From Microcebus murinus (taxonomy: Eukaryota > Chordata > Mammalia > Primates > Cheirogaleidae): a stretch of DNA of 64,000 bases. The notes beneath the pieces were generated by a model. The model saw only the letters and a list, made by a program, of their open reading frames with translations. It ran no database searches and was not told the DNA's origin. A program made the translations under genes and the position numbers. The stretch spans positions 39,352,501 to 39,416,500 of the forward strand of contig NC_134108.1 in the NCBI RefSeq assembly GCF_040939455.1, given 5' to 3'. This document shows, piece by piece, positions 11,336 to 23,489 of the stretch; position 1 is the first letter of the stretch; each line of letters starts with the position of its first letter.

Positions 11336-12010
11336 CAGTTCCTTACAGGGCAGGGCATTCTGTGTACTTGGGCACTGTAGTCATGGCCATTTTGCTGGGT
11401 GCAGGCTCCAAACAGCTGGTGCCATGATACTGCAGCCACCTGTGTGAACATGGTGGAATGATAGGAAAGCCTCAGGGATGGAGAGATGCAATGACTATTG
11501 ACTCCCAGCATCTTGCATTGTAGCAGTGGCTATGGCTTCAAGATGGCACTGAGCTGTAGCAGTTAGGGTTACTGAGGGTGGGAGGGTACACAATGTGGGC
11601 TCCAACTCTGGAGCAAAGCAGTCATACGATTTCCAGACAACTCACCAAACTCTGCTCAGGACCTGTGAGGACTGCTGGATTCTTTTGTAGCAAGGACTGC
11701 AGGTGTCTGAGGTTGTGATGGAGGCTGCTTGGGCCTTTTGTTTACATTTTTCCTGCTTGAAGTTCCTTATGGCTCTGAGCTGATCCTGACAGAGAAGAGG
11801 AAGTGGCAGAGGCAGTGTGCCTTGCTTCCCTCTCTGCCACCATGGGTTTCTGTGCTCCACAGGGATTTAGCTAGTTCCTTGCTATGCTCCAGTGCTCTAT
11901 TTCAGACTCTTATGTTGAATTTTAGTTGTTTATTTGTTGTTTTGAGATTTTTTTGTGGGAGGAATAAGCACCAGTCACCTCTGGTTAGCCATCTTGCTGA
12001 TACTACTCAT

Positions 12011-13410
12011 CCTCCTAGGACTCAGCTCTTATCACACATTTGGAATTGAGTTGTATTCAGAAAAAAATATGCATTCTTCCTATGTAGTCCACATTCAAAC
12101 AGGTTTCACCGCTACAGAAATCCAATAAGAGATCCAGTAGGAAATAGGTGTCTAAAAAGTAAATTCAGAAACCTAGTACTATCTCATTAAACAGTAACTC
12201 CCTCTTGGAGAAATTGTGGATTATGACTACTCAAGTTACACATAGAGTTAAATAGCAAACCACTACAAAGTGATATTCAGGCTAAAGAAAACTGATGTTC
12301 TAGTTCAATTTTTCACCCATGAAACTGAATACACAATCAAACTGGCAAGTCCAAATCTGCCCTAGAGTTGTGGAATCAAAGGAGCAGAAGCCAGGGGCAT
12401 TTAGAATTGGCCTCGTCTATCTTTTCACGTTGACATTGGATTATAGTAAAAAGGCAGCTGAAAATTGGGTCTAGAGTAAGTTCACTAAAGAATCTATGTC
12501 TTATAAATGAGTGCTTACAATAACAAAGACAAAGAAAAATGTTGTGTTGTGAGATCTTGGACATGAATTTCTATTTCTGCTTATCTTTTATTTCCTGCTT
12601 TACACTCCCCTTTGAATTTTTAAGTCCATAATTAATGGCCTTTCTCTTTTTAATGATTATTTTGCATGTAGTTGGCCTTTAACAAGTTTTAGACTATCTT
12701 AAAAAGACTTGAGTGAGATGCATTTATTTATACTCTGTACGTTTAAAAGTGTCCAAAACTAGATGTGGATTAATATTTAAGGACTGAACAGCAAGTGCAG
12801 GCAAGCCTATGGAGAAACACTGCAGCCAGCAAAGAAAGAGCTGTTGCAGGCTAGAAAGCAAGGTGGGAGCTAGTGGGAAGCCACACACCCCAGACTGGTC
12901 ACACACAACAAATAGTTCTATCAGCATTGAATAACTATTAGGGAATAGTGTGTAGGAAGAAAGTTTTGAGAATGAGTGGCCTAAAGCACAGGCACAAATA
13001 AAACGAGATTTTTACATATGCCTACGCTGGTTAACCCAGTGTTTCATAGAGGCTTCCTCTGTTTGGGCAGGTCCCATTCTATTACTTGATCTGTGCCACT
13101 TTTTCTTTCTCCTTGCTTTGGGTTATCATAGAGCATCATTAGAAGGTATTAGGTTCTTTATCACTGAAAGATTTTAGTTTTCACTACGTGGTTCTCACTC
13201 TCTACCTCTTTTATGGCAATTACCATGGCTCAGAAACAGGCCACGATCTAGGTGCTGGAGACACTTTAGCGAACATAATTCCTGCTTTGGGTTGCTCATA
13301 CACTATTGTGTGGATCAGACAATTTATACACATATTTTTATTTTTCTTCGCTCTATTTAATCTTTGGTGCTCAATTTAATTAAGTCCTGAAAACACTGTG
13401 AACTCACCGA
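12011..13410. other. No gene recognised
   Basis: No exon, RNA gene or confidently named repeat. Minus-strand frames at 12376-12564 and 12724-12927 show no domain. Confidence 0.55.
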
Positions 13411-13776
13411 TATTAGTAAACTCAGGCTGCCATAACAAAATGCCATAGATAGGGTGACTTAAACAACAGAAATGTATTTCCTCACTGTTCTAGAGGCTAG
13501 ATATCCAAGATGAAGGTGACGGCATGATTGGGTTTTGGTGAGGACTCTCTTCCTGGCTTGTAGATAGCTGCCTTCTCACTGTGCCTTCACATGACGGAGA
13601 GACAACTCTGCCGTCTCTTCCTCATCTTATAAGGACATCAGCTGTATCAGATCAGGACTCCACCCTTACAACCTCATTTAACCATTGCAGTTTAATGGCC
13701 CTATCTCCAGTATAGTCACGTGAGAGGTTAGGACTTCAACATATGAATCTTGGGGAAACACACTTCAGTCCATAGT
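13411..13776 (-). mobile_element. MLT1-type MaLR solo LTR, antisense
   Basis: Starts with the complement of the LTR 3' end ('caggctgccataacaaaatg...ggtgacttaaacaacag') and finishes with the complement of its 5' end ('ggacttcaacatatgaatct...cttcagtccatag'). This is the standard layout of mammalian MLT1 LTRs of the ERVL-MaLR group. No internal region is adjacent, so it is a solo LTR. Confidence 0.8.
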
Positions 13777-13829
13777 GTCACCTATGCTAGTCTTCAGTGA
13801 TCTCTCTCTTCTTCCACTTTGAACCCAAC

Positions 13830-14045
13830 TAAGCTTCCATTATTCTGGTCTATCCAATCTGGTCAATTGTTTAATATTAAATAATTTCCATTTATGAAAG
13901 CCTTCTATTATCCCTTTTCTTACCTCCTAACATATAGAATTTGATATATAACTCACATAGCATTTTAATATATAATTAGTTATATATTTTATCTTCCCTG
14001 ATAAATAATAAGCATGTCAAGGGCAGTATTCCAATTGTTTTTTAC
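13830..14045 (+). mobile_element. L2 3' region, degenerate
   Basis: Weak match to the LINE-2 3' pattern: a pyrimidine-rich block, then 'aataataagcatgtcaagggcagtatt', which corresponds to 'aagctccatgagggcagggactt'. Confidence 0.4.
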
Positions 14046-14189
14046 TGTGTTACACATCAGTGAAACACAGTGTAAAACTCAGTGACGTAAAATGAGGATC
14101 ACCATTTTATTATCTTGCATAATTTTTGTGGGTCAGAAACTTGGGAAGGTCTTGGCTATATGGTTCTAGATCTAATACTGTCTGTATTA

Positions 14190-14572
14190 GTCTTCATGTA
14201 CTATCAGAACGAAAAGTCCAAGGTCAAGGTGCCAGCAGGATTGGTTTCTCGTGAGGTCTTTTTTCTGGCTTGCAAATACCAACTTCTCACCGTGTCCTCA
14301 TATGGACCTTTTTTTGTGCATGTGTGGAGAGATAGAGAGTAAGAGAGGGAGGGAGGAAGGGAGAGATAGAGAGAGATGGAGAGAGAGAGAGAGAGAGAAG
14401 TGAGAGAGAGAGAGAGATCTAATATCTCTCTTCTTATATGGACACCCATCCTAATTGGATAAGGGCCCCACTCTTATGACCTTATTGAAGGCCCTATCTC
14501 TAAAAATAGTCACTTTGGGTGTTAGGGCTTCAACAAAGGAATGAGAGGAGGTACATGCAGTCTATAAGAGAC
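14190..14572 (-). mobile_element. MLT1-type LTR, antisense, with (GA)n expansion
   Basis: The phrases 'ccaaggtcaaggtgccagcagg', 'cttctcaccgtgtcctcatatgg', 'aagggccccactcttatgacc' and 'ccctatctctaaaaatagtcac' are diagnostic of an antisense MLT1 LTR. A GA/GGGA microsatellite at 14328-14418 sits where the consensus itself is GA-rich. The end by 14190 is truncated. Confidence 0.75.
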
Positions 14573-15429
14573 TCTTACGTAGTTTAGTCAGGCAGTAGAT
14601 GGAGCTGAAACATAGGGAGTTGGAGCAGCTGGGAGCTGATTTAGTCTCTCTCCCTTCATCTCTCTCTCCTCTCTCTCTTTCTCCTTCCTTTTATTTTAAT
14701 GTCCCTCCATATATTCTTAGGATCTCTCTATGTAGTTTCTCCATGTTGACCTTTTTGGGTTTGTTGGACTGCTTACATGGCATCTGGCTTTCCCCAGAGC
14801 AAGCGTCTCAAGTGAGTAAGGCAGAAGAACATGGCACTGTTATGGCATTGCCTTGAAAACCACATTACATCGCTTCTGACATACTGAATTTGTTGAGGCA
14901 GAAGCCGACCAGGCTCAAGGGAAGGAGACATAGATTCTATCTTCAGATAGGAAGAATATCAAAGTCGCATGGTAAAAAAAAAAAAAAATCATAGAGGTTA
15001 GATGGTATTGTTGCTGCTATTTTTGGAAAATATTTGTCACAAGCAGGAATCATGTTTCCATCAGTTTTATATCTTTCATATCTACCACAGGCCCAATATG
15101 GGAAGATATTCAATAAATAATTCTCTAATAGGTTAACTGCTCTCAGCTCATGTGCATATGTTTTTCCTGTTGAATCTTCTGGGGGCAGTCTTTTTACATT
15201 TTACATATTGTTGCTTATGAATGTAATTGAAAAGATGAGATATACTTAGGATACCAGAAAACAGCATCAGGATTCATAAATAACAGTTAAACATATTTCC
15301 ATGGCAAGTTTATTAAATTCAAAATGAACCAAGGATGACATTTTATTTGACATTGGCTAATTGGCAATGGTTATGATTTTTCACACTGGATCTTTCCTAT
15401 GACCTGCCTCTTTAGTTTGAAATAAAAAC
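14573..15429. other. No gene recognised; probable L2 tail near 15045-15125
   Basis: Includes a CT-rich patch (14645-14695), an A-run (14973-14987) and a short L2-like tail ('atatctaccacaggcccaatatggg...tattcaataaat'). The open frame at 14599-14856 overlaps the CT patch and has no domain. Confidence 0.5.
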
Positions 15430-15487
15430 TTTAGTAGTCAGGGCTCTCCAAAGAAACAAAATCAATGAGATGTATACACACACACAT

Positions 15488-15548
<61 letters not shown>

Positions 15549-15775
15549 TTTTAAGAAATAGGAATCTGCACTGTTCTCAGGCAGGCTCAAGATCCAGGGA
15601 AGAGTTTGTATTACAGCTCAAGTCCAAAAGCAGTCTGATGGCAGAATTTCTTCTTCTTTGGGATATGTTGGTTGTTTGCCTACAAACATTAACTGATTGG
15701 ATGAGTCCCACCCACATTATGGGGTAATCTGCTTTACTCATGGTATATTGATTTAACTATTAATCTTATCTTTAG
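15430..15775 (-). mobile_element. ERVL (MLT2-type) LTR, antisense, part 1
   Basis: Begins with the complement of the LTR 3' end ('cagggctctccaaagaaacaaaatcaatgag') and continues through 'ggcagaatttcttcttctttggg', 'aactgattggatgagtcccacccacattatgg' and 'atctgctttactcatgg'. It breaks off at about 15775 after 'attaatcttatcttta' and resumes at about 16812. The family name is from memory. Confidence 0.75.
15475..15548. repeat. (CA)n then (GA)n microsatellite
   Basis: Long CA tract followed by a short GA tract, expanded inside the MLT2-type LTR at the position where the consensus has a TA-rich stretch. It produces a meaningless (TH)n reading frame. Confidence 0.95.
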
Positions 15776-16811
15776 GTGTGAGTGAGAGAACGGTGACCTT
15801 CTCCTGAGGGGCTCGTGACCAGATCACTGTGCTCAAGACCACCTGACTAGCAGGGGACCTGAAGCCAGGTCTGTAGGACTCCAGACCACAGGGGTTCTCC
15901 CCTCCAGCAGGTGCCTCTGTGCATAAATAACACCCAGTCCCCACCTGGGGAGCCTCTCCCCGTGTAGATGTGTGCGTGCATGTGTGTGCAGTGTGATGCT
16001 CATGGATAACACATTAGAATTCTCAGTGTAATGGAAGAAGTTCCAACTGGAGAAACCAGGTCCCTTGGCAGTAGGATAAGGAAGCTGGAGCTGGAAGAGG
16101 CTGAGTGTGGCCCAGAGACCCTCATGGGCACGGCTGCTCCCAGGGGCAGCTGGGCCTTGCCTGCTGACCCTGGGCAGTGCTGATGGGCTACCCGTCCCTG
16201 CCACTCTGATCCTCAGCCCCTACTGCCTCCTCATTGATGTTTCTTTGTTCTTTTTAATGTATCTTTATAAGCTGCCTTAAATCCTTTTTCAATGAGGCAG
16301 GGCATAAATAGATAAATAAATAAAAATCCCTGTGCTGCAGATTTTAAACCATCTTTCTCAGGGCCCCCTGGTTTGTTGCAGGAGAGATCGATTCATAACT
16401 CCTCCGGCAAGTCGCGTCCAGGCCCCCGGGGCTTCTGGGCTCAGAAAAATGAGCTGGTTCTGGAGCCAGGTTTCATCGTTCTGCTAATATTTACAAAGCT
16501 CATCCAGCTCCCCCTCCACATGGCTGCTCAGAATGCAGCCAGGAGTCCATCCCTGTCCTGGAGCTGGGAGGGGGGGGCTGGGGCAAGGGCCTATGTGGCT
16601 GTGGGAGCTGCCAGCACTGCCCGGACCACGTGTTCCACCCGGGCTGAAGTGCCCAGGCCTTGCAGGCAGCCGGCCACCCAGTGCTGGCTCTGCCCTCGCA
16701 TGCAGATCAAAGAGATTCCAGGGGCACCCCAACACGAACAACTTGCGTTTGGGGTCCCTGCTATGTGATGCTATAAAAACTGTACCATGGAGAATAAAAA
16801 AAAAAAAAAAT
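15776..16811 (+). pseudogene. GC-rich retrocopy of an unidentified transcript, probably 3' UTR
   Basis: About 1.04 kb, far more GC-rich than its surroundings, ending in a Met-less stretch with AATAAA (about 16793-16798) running straight into an A-run (to 16811). Directly after the A-run, sequence of the interrupted MLT2-type LTR resumes. So this segment was copied from a polyadenylated RNA and inserted into the LTR on the plus strand. I recognise no protein domain. Frames at 16373-16768 (131 codons, +) and 15833-16204 (123 codons, -) are open only because of GC content and lack the hallmarks of coding sequence. A second AATAAA-rich patch lies at about 16305-16324, preceded by 'gctgccttaaatcc...aggcagggcataaat'. 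No clear target-site duplication was seen. Confidence 0.65.
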
Positions 16812-16897
16812 GCCTTCACTGCAACACCTACACATGTTAGACCAAATATCTAGGTACCATGGCCTAGCCAAGTTGATACATAAAATTAAACATCACA
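16812..16897 (-). mobile_element. ERVL (MLT2-type) LTR, antisense, part 2
   Basis: Continuation of the LTR broken at about 15775: 'tgccttcactgcaacacc', then 'gaccaaatatctaggtaccat', then 'ggcctagccaagttgatac' and 'ataaaattaaacatcaca', which is the complement of the LTR's 5' terminus. Together the two parts make a near-complete solo LTR. Confidence 0.8.
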
Positions 16898-17079
16898 GAC
16901 ACTAAATGATAGGATTGGTCAGTATTTTCACTGGGAACATTTGTAAACTTTAAACTCACATCAAACAGAGATTTTACTTATGAAATTATCAACAATTACT
17001 GTCTGTATCCCACAATTTTCTCTTCATTGAATTGACTCTGTATGTACGATCCTCAGTGAGATATGGTTTAAAAAGGTTA

Positions 17080-17440
17080 GCCTAACTGCAATAATAAACA
17101 AACCCACCACTGTCGGTGGCTTAACACAATGAAAATGTATTGTTAACTCCAAAGCCTAAGATCAATGAGGCAGATCAGATACCCAAGTTCTTTCCAGCTG
17201 TGCCTCTGCCCTCCTCTCCATTCTCAGCATTCTCTCTTCTTAGCTGGTATGCAGGGAAAGGGAGAGAGTAAGGAGAAGCCCCACCTAGCTAGAAGGGAGG
17301 TGAGTAATACTATGTAGCAGTTTCTCAAAGAGTTAGAGAAGATCATAAGTCTTGGTGAACAATCTTAGGCTCATATGTAGGCCATAAGCTAGGGACATGG
17401 AATCTGTTCAGCAATGAACCTAGGAGTAGTAACAGAACAG
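17080..17440 (-). mobile_element. Probable ancient LTR, antisense, family uncertain
   Basis: 'gtcggtggcttaacacaatgaaaa' near the left end resembles the complement of a MaLR-type LTR terminus; the rest is too diverged to place. Confidence 0.35.
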
Positions 17441-18904
17441 GAAACTCCAACTGAGGAGTGCCATTTAGAGTGCCTTCCCTCCTTACTGGGATCTGGATAA
17501 AAATGTACTACTATCCGTTCTGTAAATATACATAAAGTATAGTGCCTCTATTTTAACTTTGTATTTTAGTTTAAGTCTTTAAGAAGAGAGAAGATTCTAC
17601 AAAATTTCTCTTTGCTGGGAAACAAGAGATTAAAAGCAAGACTCCAGGCTTCAGATCAATCACTGGTTCCATATGGTGAATGTTCTCTTTGATGGCCTCA
17701 TTTAGAACTTCAAGAAATTTTGTTCAGATTTAACATTCTCATTACATCCCTTGCCAAAGCATCTTAAATGCAAAGCAATCTTAAGTTTAAAAATTTAGAA
17801 ATTGCTGAGGAGACATACCATTTAGATCTGAAAACTGAAAACTGTGAGATAAAATGGGTGAGAGAGAAAAAAATTCTAGCGCATTCTATACAACTGCTGC
17901 TCTCTGAAAATAAAAGTAACAAGACCTTCATTATTGTTTTTAAAGGTCCTGTTCTACATAGAGCTACATTCATTTTTCTGTAGCTTGTAGGTCCCACCCC
18001 AATTTAGGAAGGCATCAAATATAGCTGATACAAACTTTTCCTAACATTTGCCACTTCCTTCACCTTTGGAATGAATCCTAAATGGACTTGGTATTATAAC
18101 TTACATGTTTCTTCTGCTCTTCAAGCAGTATTGATCTTCAAATCCACTTCTTTCTCTTCTAGAAAAATGAACATCTTTGTTTCCGCAGGTTATCCTATAT
18201 GGCCATTTTCAATGGACAGTAAAAGAAAACACATTCATTTTTTACCCCAAGAACCACTAATTTTATCATTAAATTAACCTTAGCCTACCTTAGAGCTCCT
18301 CAGTGGCTACTGATTTTAATCCTTCTCTATAATAGCATCTTATTCTTACTGGGTCTTAGGGATATCTGGGTAACTTAACCATTTTATCTGCAAAGGTCCT
18401 TTCCATATTTTATATGGACTTTCACAACACTTATTTTTTTTTCCAAATTATAACGTCTACTGAATTTACCTGTGAATAATTTTCCTGGCACATTTTCCTA
18501 CTTGAATTTCTAATTTTTACTATCTTCTTTATAGTAAAAAGAACCATGTAATATTTCTTTAAATAGAACAGAAAAGAGAGAATAAGCAGCAGGAAAGTAT
18601 TCAGAGCCATCATAGTGATAGATTGGCAATATCTTTGTAATTATTTCTATCATAACTCTTACAGTGATAGCACACAATGACTTCAATAGAAGATATATGT
18701 ATTTAAGTTTTCTTGGGAATGTCAAACACAATATGCTAGAGAGAGGTGCAAGGCATATTGCTGCACATTCATAATGCCAACAAATTGGAAATAACCTTAT
18801 TTAAAAATTCTTTTTCAAAATGAATGCTTTATTTCCTCTATTTTCTATATAAATGTAAGGTAAAACAGGCAAAAAAATATTCCCAATTTGCACTGGAGAA
18901 GTAA
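17441..18904. other. No gene recognised
   Basis: No convincing exon or repeat. Small open frames on both strands at 17764-18277 and 18431-18731 overlap one another and show no domain. Confidence 0.5.
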
Positions 18905-19140
18905 GAAAGAGAGAGATCAATATTTAGTGAGTATCCACTTTGGGTCAGGCTCTTTCATACAAATCATCTCATTGATCCTCACAATGATATATCCTAATTG
19001 TTATGTGTAATTGTTATGTATAATTGTTCCTATCATATATATGAGAAAATTGTCAACTCAGTTCAAATAATAAATATAAAGTTGAATTGCTAATAAAAGG
19101 CCATATAGAGATTTGAATCAACTGTGTGACACCAACTCTG
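18905..19140. mobile_element. MIR SINE
   Basis: Pattern 'agtgagtatccactttgggtcaggctc...aatcatctcattgatcctcacaatg...atatgagaaaattg', then 'agatttgaatcaactgtgtgac'. This fits the MIR core ('tgtgccaggcact...atctcatttaatcctcacaac...gaggaaactg'). Confidence 0.65.
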
Positions 19141-20300
19141 GATGGTTATGACACTATGCTGAGAAGAAAAAAAGCATGTGGAATCCATAGAATGGTTTTG
19201 AGCACATTATTAAGTCATCCATGAAAAGAATACTTAGCTATCTTCAAATCTATCCATTTCAGCATTTGGTGAAAGCTGAGCAGATATTATCCAATTAGTC
19301 ATGATGTAAATTATGTTCAAAATGGTGGTAAAAACTAGATTTGAACTTAACCAGACATTCTTTTCATGATTTCATGGATGACTACGTGAAAATAGCTGAA
19401 GGGTCATTAAAAACCCAGGATTGATTACTAAAACATTTTGCTGAATTGTTTTCTTTGGCTCTTTTTGAGAACGGGGAAAATGAATTATCACTTTTTCCAA
19501 GTTAAATAGATAAGAAAGAGAATCTCTTTACTTCAGTTTCTTCAACACCTAGATCCTCTGAGAAACATACCATAATGAATTACCCTAACAGTTAAATCTT
19601 TCATCCTGTGCGTCTTCAGACACTTAATGTACCACAATACTTTGCATAGTGATTTATGTATGGTCACTTCAGGGTCTGTAAATGTGTTTGGATGATTATA
19701 TATACTTCTCAGTGAGCTAGTTAATAAGCTTCTTCAGGGCAATGATCAGCTCTTTAAGTGTTTTACTGGAATGCATGCAAGGGGGAGGGATAATTGGAGA
19801 AAAGGGCAAGGAGGCAATTATTTTAGCCAAAAGTGTAGAGCAACAAATAAGGCTAAGAAGTAGTGGATGTAAGAAGTAAGAGGAAAGCCAAAGACAATGG
19901 TATCATGAGTCAAAAGAAGGAGAATCTAGAATGAGAAAAGAATCAAATACTGTAGAGAGGTTGAGGAGCATGAGGTTGATAGGAGACTACTTGTTTTCAA
20001 GGAATTGATTGATGACAATTTTATTAGAGTGATGAAAGAATAAGGCATACTGTAGAGGGTTGATGAATGAATTGGAGACAAGAAAGTAGAGGCAGAAATT
20101 GTAAATTATCTTATTTTTTTTAGGATCTTATGGCAAAGGAGTAGAAGAAGCTACAGTGGTAATTTGAAAGGAAATTGAAACTGGAAAAGAGTAGTTGAGG
20201 ATAAAATATTTGAGCATGTTTAGAGATTAAAAGGAAGGAATAAGAGAATAGGAATAGATTGGGAATAATCATGAGAGGAGACAATATAGGTCAATGTTAA
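19141..20300. other. Unassigned; ancient purine-rich repeat at about 19740-20280
   Basis: The right half ('aatactgtagagaggttgagga...attagagtgatgaaagaataaggc...gatgaatgaattggagacaagaaagtag') resembles an old mammalian interspersed repeat I have seen repeatedly but cannot name. No gene signal. Confidence 0.4.
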
Positions 20301-20304
20301 TCAT

Positions 20305-20500
20305 GTGTGATCTGGTACCAGAACACTAGAGTTTGAAACTTAGATTTATCTTTTAATATTGTGTAACCTTGGGCAAACCTCAGTTTTGTTGCTTATTTAA
20401 GAGGGATAATTAGGGTTGTTGTGAAGATTAAATGTTGTAATAACTTAAAGTGCTTAGCCTAGTGACTGGCATATGGTAAACATTCAATAGATAAAAGCAA
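20305..20500 (+). mobile_element. MIR SINE
   Basis: Contains 'gtgtaaccttgggcaaacctcagttttg', 'gagggataattagggttgttgtgaagattaaatg' and 'aaagtgcttagcctagtgactggcatatggtaaac', a good full-order match to the MIR 3' half. It is followed by a TTATTG simple repeat to about 20527. Confidence 0.8.
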
Positions 20501-20527
20501 TTATTATTGTTGTTATTGTTATTGTTC

Positions 20528-23485
20528 TATTGTTCCTAAATAGAAATTATAGATGAGGGTGTTGGTGCTCAAAAGAACATAAACATGACTTTTTCTTACT
20601 GAGGAAGAAAGTACTGATGATGTTATAGTTCACATGTAGGAGGTAAGCTGATGGAGAAAATATCAGATGGACTCAAGTTTGTTTCTTTGATTGTTACAAA
20701 GAAGGGGGTTATATTAACTATTGGTAACAAGGATTAATTATATTTGATTTGGTTTGAAGCAACTTTGTTCCATTGACAAAGAGAACTATGAGATAATGGT
20801 GAGTAAAATGATGGGTGGAAAATGTTGAAGAATATTACAGATGAAAATATGAATTTCTTGTAGCTTATCTCTACTGTTATTTGATTTTTCTCCAGTGGTG
20901 TGCAATATTCCAGCAGAAAGAAATAAGAGAACAGATACTTTGGTTCTTCATGGTTGCATATTGGAGAATTTGTTATGGTAAAAGTTGGGAGGGCCTTGAG
21001 ACTTGTGAAAGCTAGTAAGAAAAGAGTTGAAGTGGGGTTTAGACTAGATTGGGAAGGAAATGAAACTAGGAAGGAATAACAGATTTGACATTAAATTTGG
21101 GTTATGTTGGGTTGTAAAATAAGATCAATAGGGTCAGCTATAGGAGGAGGAAGTTGAATCAGATAAAGGAATTACAGTAGTTCAAAATTTCAGGGGTATA
21201 GATGTTGAAAGTAATAATGATCCCCCTGTTTATTGCTCAAGTTGAGTAAAGATAAATTAACAGAAGTAGATTCATTTTCTGTAAATGCAGCACAGAACCC
21301 ACTGAAAATTAGGCCTAAGACTTAATTATGAGGGCATATCTGCCCTATTATTTCATGGTCAAAACTTTTACTGGGAAGGTATGGAATCCTGAGATCTGGG
21401 ATGGGGACATCAAACTCAACACACTTGAAAACCTGCATCCCCACATTCACCTGAACCCAACCTGCAAAAGTGGCCCACTCTTCTTTGTTGAAGACTAGTG
21501 CTCTACCCCCTTCTTGAAGACGATGCAGACAACACATGCTCTCCTCCATTTCTCCTCTTACCAAGTCTCAACATAACCCAGCTGGAGTAAATTCTGGACC
21601 TTCTGTAGAAAAGAAAGGACTTAGACAACATACATCAGCAAGAGCCTGGAGAAAACGTATAGGATTCTGGAGATAACTGAGTCCAAGGAGAACAGAACAT
21701 AGTTGGATAAGACAGTTTATTGATGTGGGTGTGCTTTCTTTTGATATAAGATTTAACACTTTGTCGAAGACTCAGGAAATGCTACTAAAATGCAGCTAAG
21801 CTGGTTCTTAGGGGCTTGGAGAAGGCAATGGTCCACACTTGATGAAGCAGAAATGCCAGATTTGCTGTGGCAGACAATGGAAGAAGAAATAAAAAGACTC
21901 AGAGATCATGCTGGAGAGATGTAGTAGGTAAGCCTAGAGGATACTCCATTTTCCAAAGCAATAAGAAATGTTCTGGTGGAAGGAACCAGCATCACTAAGA
22001 AGCTCAGTGGTGGCTGTCCTCTGTAGATTATGGCTGATGATAGGAGATAGTGGTAAAGAACTGGGGTCACTAATAGCAATGAAAATGATAGGACTGTGAA
22101 ATGATAGAAGCCAGGTAATAGTACTCAACCATCTGAAGCAAGGTAATGAATGGCAATGTCAGAGAGGCGCATGTGTATATATGTGTGCAAGAGAGTATGT
22201 GTGTGTGCTGATTCACAGAAAGCTATGGAAACAGTTAGTAGAATATGGCATTCCTAGTGGTGGGATTTAAACTCTACAAAACCCATTGGTTAATTACACC
22301 ATTAATTAATGGTGAGAGTAGTCTAGGGACTGCTCAAAAGTATAGGACAAATTATTACAACTCATAATTCCCATCATTTAGGAATATTACTCAGACCCAT
22401 TCACAAGTAACTGGAAGATTTCAGTTTTCACTGGGTCTCAGAGCAGGTCCAGGATCAACATCACATACTCTGTGTATGTGTTTGCATTTCCTGCCACTAA
22501 GCCTCAACCAACACCACTATTTGTGTGCTAATAGAGTGCATGATCCACTGAAGTGGTATCCCACATAACTTCACTTAGGAGCAAGGGACTGTCTTTGTAG
22601 CATAGAAAGTACAATAGTATTTCACAAATTGCTTTACCTAGAAGCTGCCAGCCTATAGAACAATGGAGCAACATCTTAAAGCTGCAGCTAAGGTAACCAA
22701 TTGGAAATGATACTCTGTGAGAATGTGGTATTTTCTTCTAAGATACAGTATGCACTCAAAGGCAAGTGTTACTATGAGGATGTAGACTTCATGAATCTAA
22801 AAACCAAGAGGTGAAGGTAGAAGTCCCACTTATCATTATTCCCAGTGACCAACTGGGAGAATTTATGCTTCCTGATCCCACATTTTAGGTTCTGAAAATC
22901 TAGAGTTCTTGTTCCCTGGAGATGGATGCATCTACCAGGAGAAACAACATGAATCAGGTTAAAACTGAAGCTATAGCTGCTATCTGGTCTCTTCAGGTGT
23001 CTTGTGTAAAGAGAATAGAAAGAACTCACTCTGTTGGCAAGGATAATGAACCCTGATTACCATGGGGAGGAAAGACCAATGTTATATAATGGAGATAAGA
23101 AGAATACATCTAGCTCCCAGCTGTTCTATCATGCCATTTCTTGTTATGCAGTGGCCAGTTTTGGTGATAAGTGTACAAGTAGAGCAGATATGGTCTGAGA
23201 AGAGCATGGTGTCCAGGGACTCAGATCCTGTAGGGATAAGACTCTGAGCTGCTCCACAAGGTAATCCATCTAGACCAGCAATGGGGCTGGCTGAGGGTAA
23301 AGGGAATCTAGAGTGGATTGTGGAAGAGGGAGATGATAAGTATTGATGGTAGATATAAGGCCAGAAGCTATGATAAAGCTATAGTTTCTCCCACTAATCT
23401 TCCTCTTGAAAGTTTTATCAGGAAAAGTGAACATATGAGCTTATCTTAAATGGGGCAAACTTAATTTGACTTACATTTGACTTAA
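20528..23485. other. No gene recognised over about 3 kb
   Basis: The longest plausible frames are on the minus strand (21322-21564, 21568-21759, 22772-23029). They are less AT-biased than chance frames elsewhere, but I see no domain, no exon borders and no homology I can state. A diverged endogenous element or plain unique sequence are both possible. There is a TG-rich patch at 22168-22208. Confidence 0.45.
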
Positions 23486-23489
23486 ATTA

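Larger units (their letters stand above)
7250..12010 (-). mobile_element. Long antisense LINE-1, internally deleted
   Basis: Reading right to left (its sense direction): a 5' end with the L1 hallmark aagatggc (complement at 11988-11995); a 5' UTR to about 10430; about 40 codons of ORF1 (10311-10429); a junction at about 10311 to the middle of ORF2; ORF2 to about 7900; and a 3' UTR to about 7250. ORF2 pieces visible on the minus strand include the RT block TKIQHPFI...GLEGTYLNTIKAIYNK (9558-9788), the [17 protein letters not shown] block (8426-8623) and the C-terminal [12 protein letters not shown] block (7920-8108). All are split by stops and frameshifts. Most of ORF1 and the first third of ORF2 are absent. 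An A-run at 8427-8444 and TG/GA microsatellites at 8832-8906 have expanded inside ORF2. The element is dead. Confidence 0.85.

Noticed and set aside
10742..11511. Plus- and minus-strand frames over the 80-bp array as a repeat-containing protein
   Set aside because: Unit lengths vary (64-82 bp, not all multiples of three) and the array lies in an antisense L1 5' UTR.
6530..12010. One single continuous L1 spanning the whole block
   Set aside because: The piece at 6530-6745 contains a strand switch and 6945-7249 is an older subfamily; only 7250-12010 reads as one element.
15470..15727. Frame with a long TH-repeat start
   Set aside because: Translation of a CA microsatellite inside an antisense LTR.
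16373..16819. Overlapping 131-, 111- and 106-codon frames on both strands
   Set aside because: They sit in the GC-rich 3' UTR-like retrocopy, overlap in several frames, and share no domain or codon bias typical of a gene.
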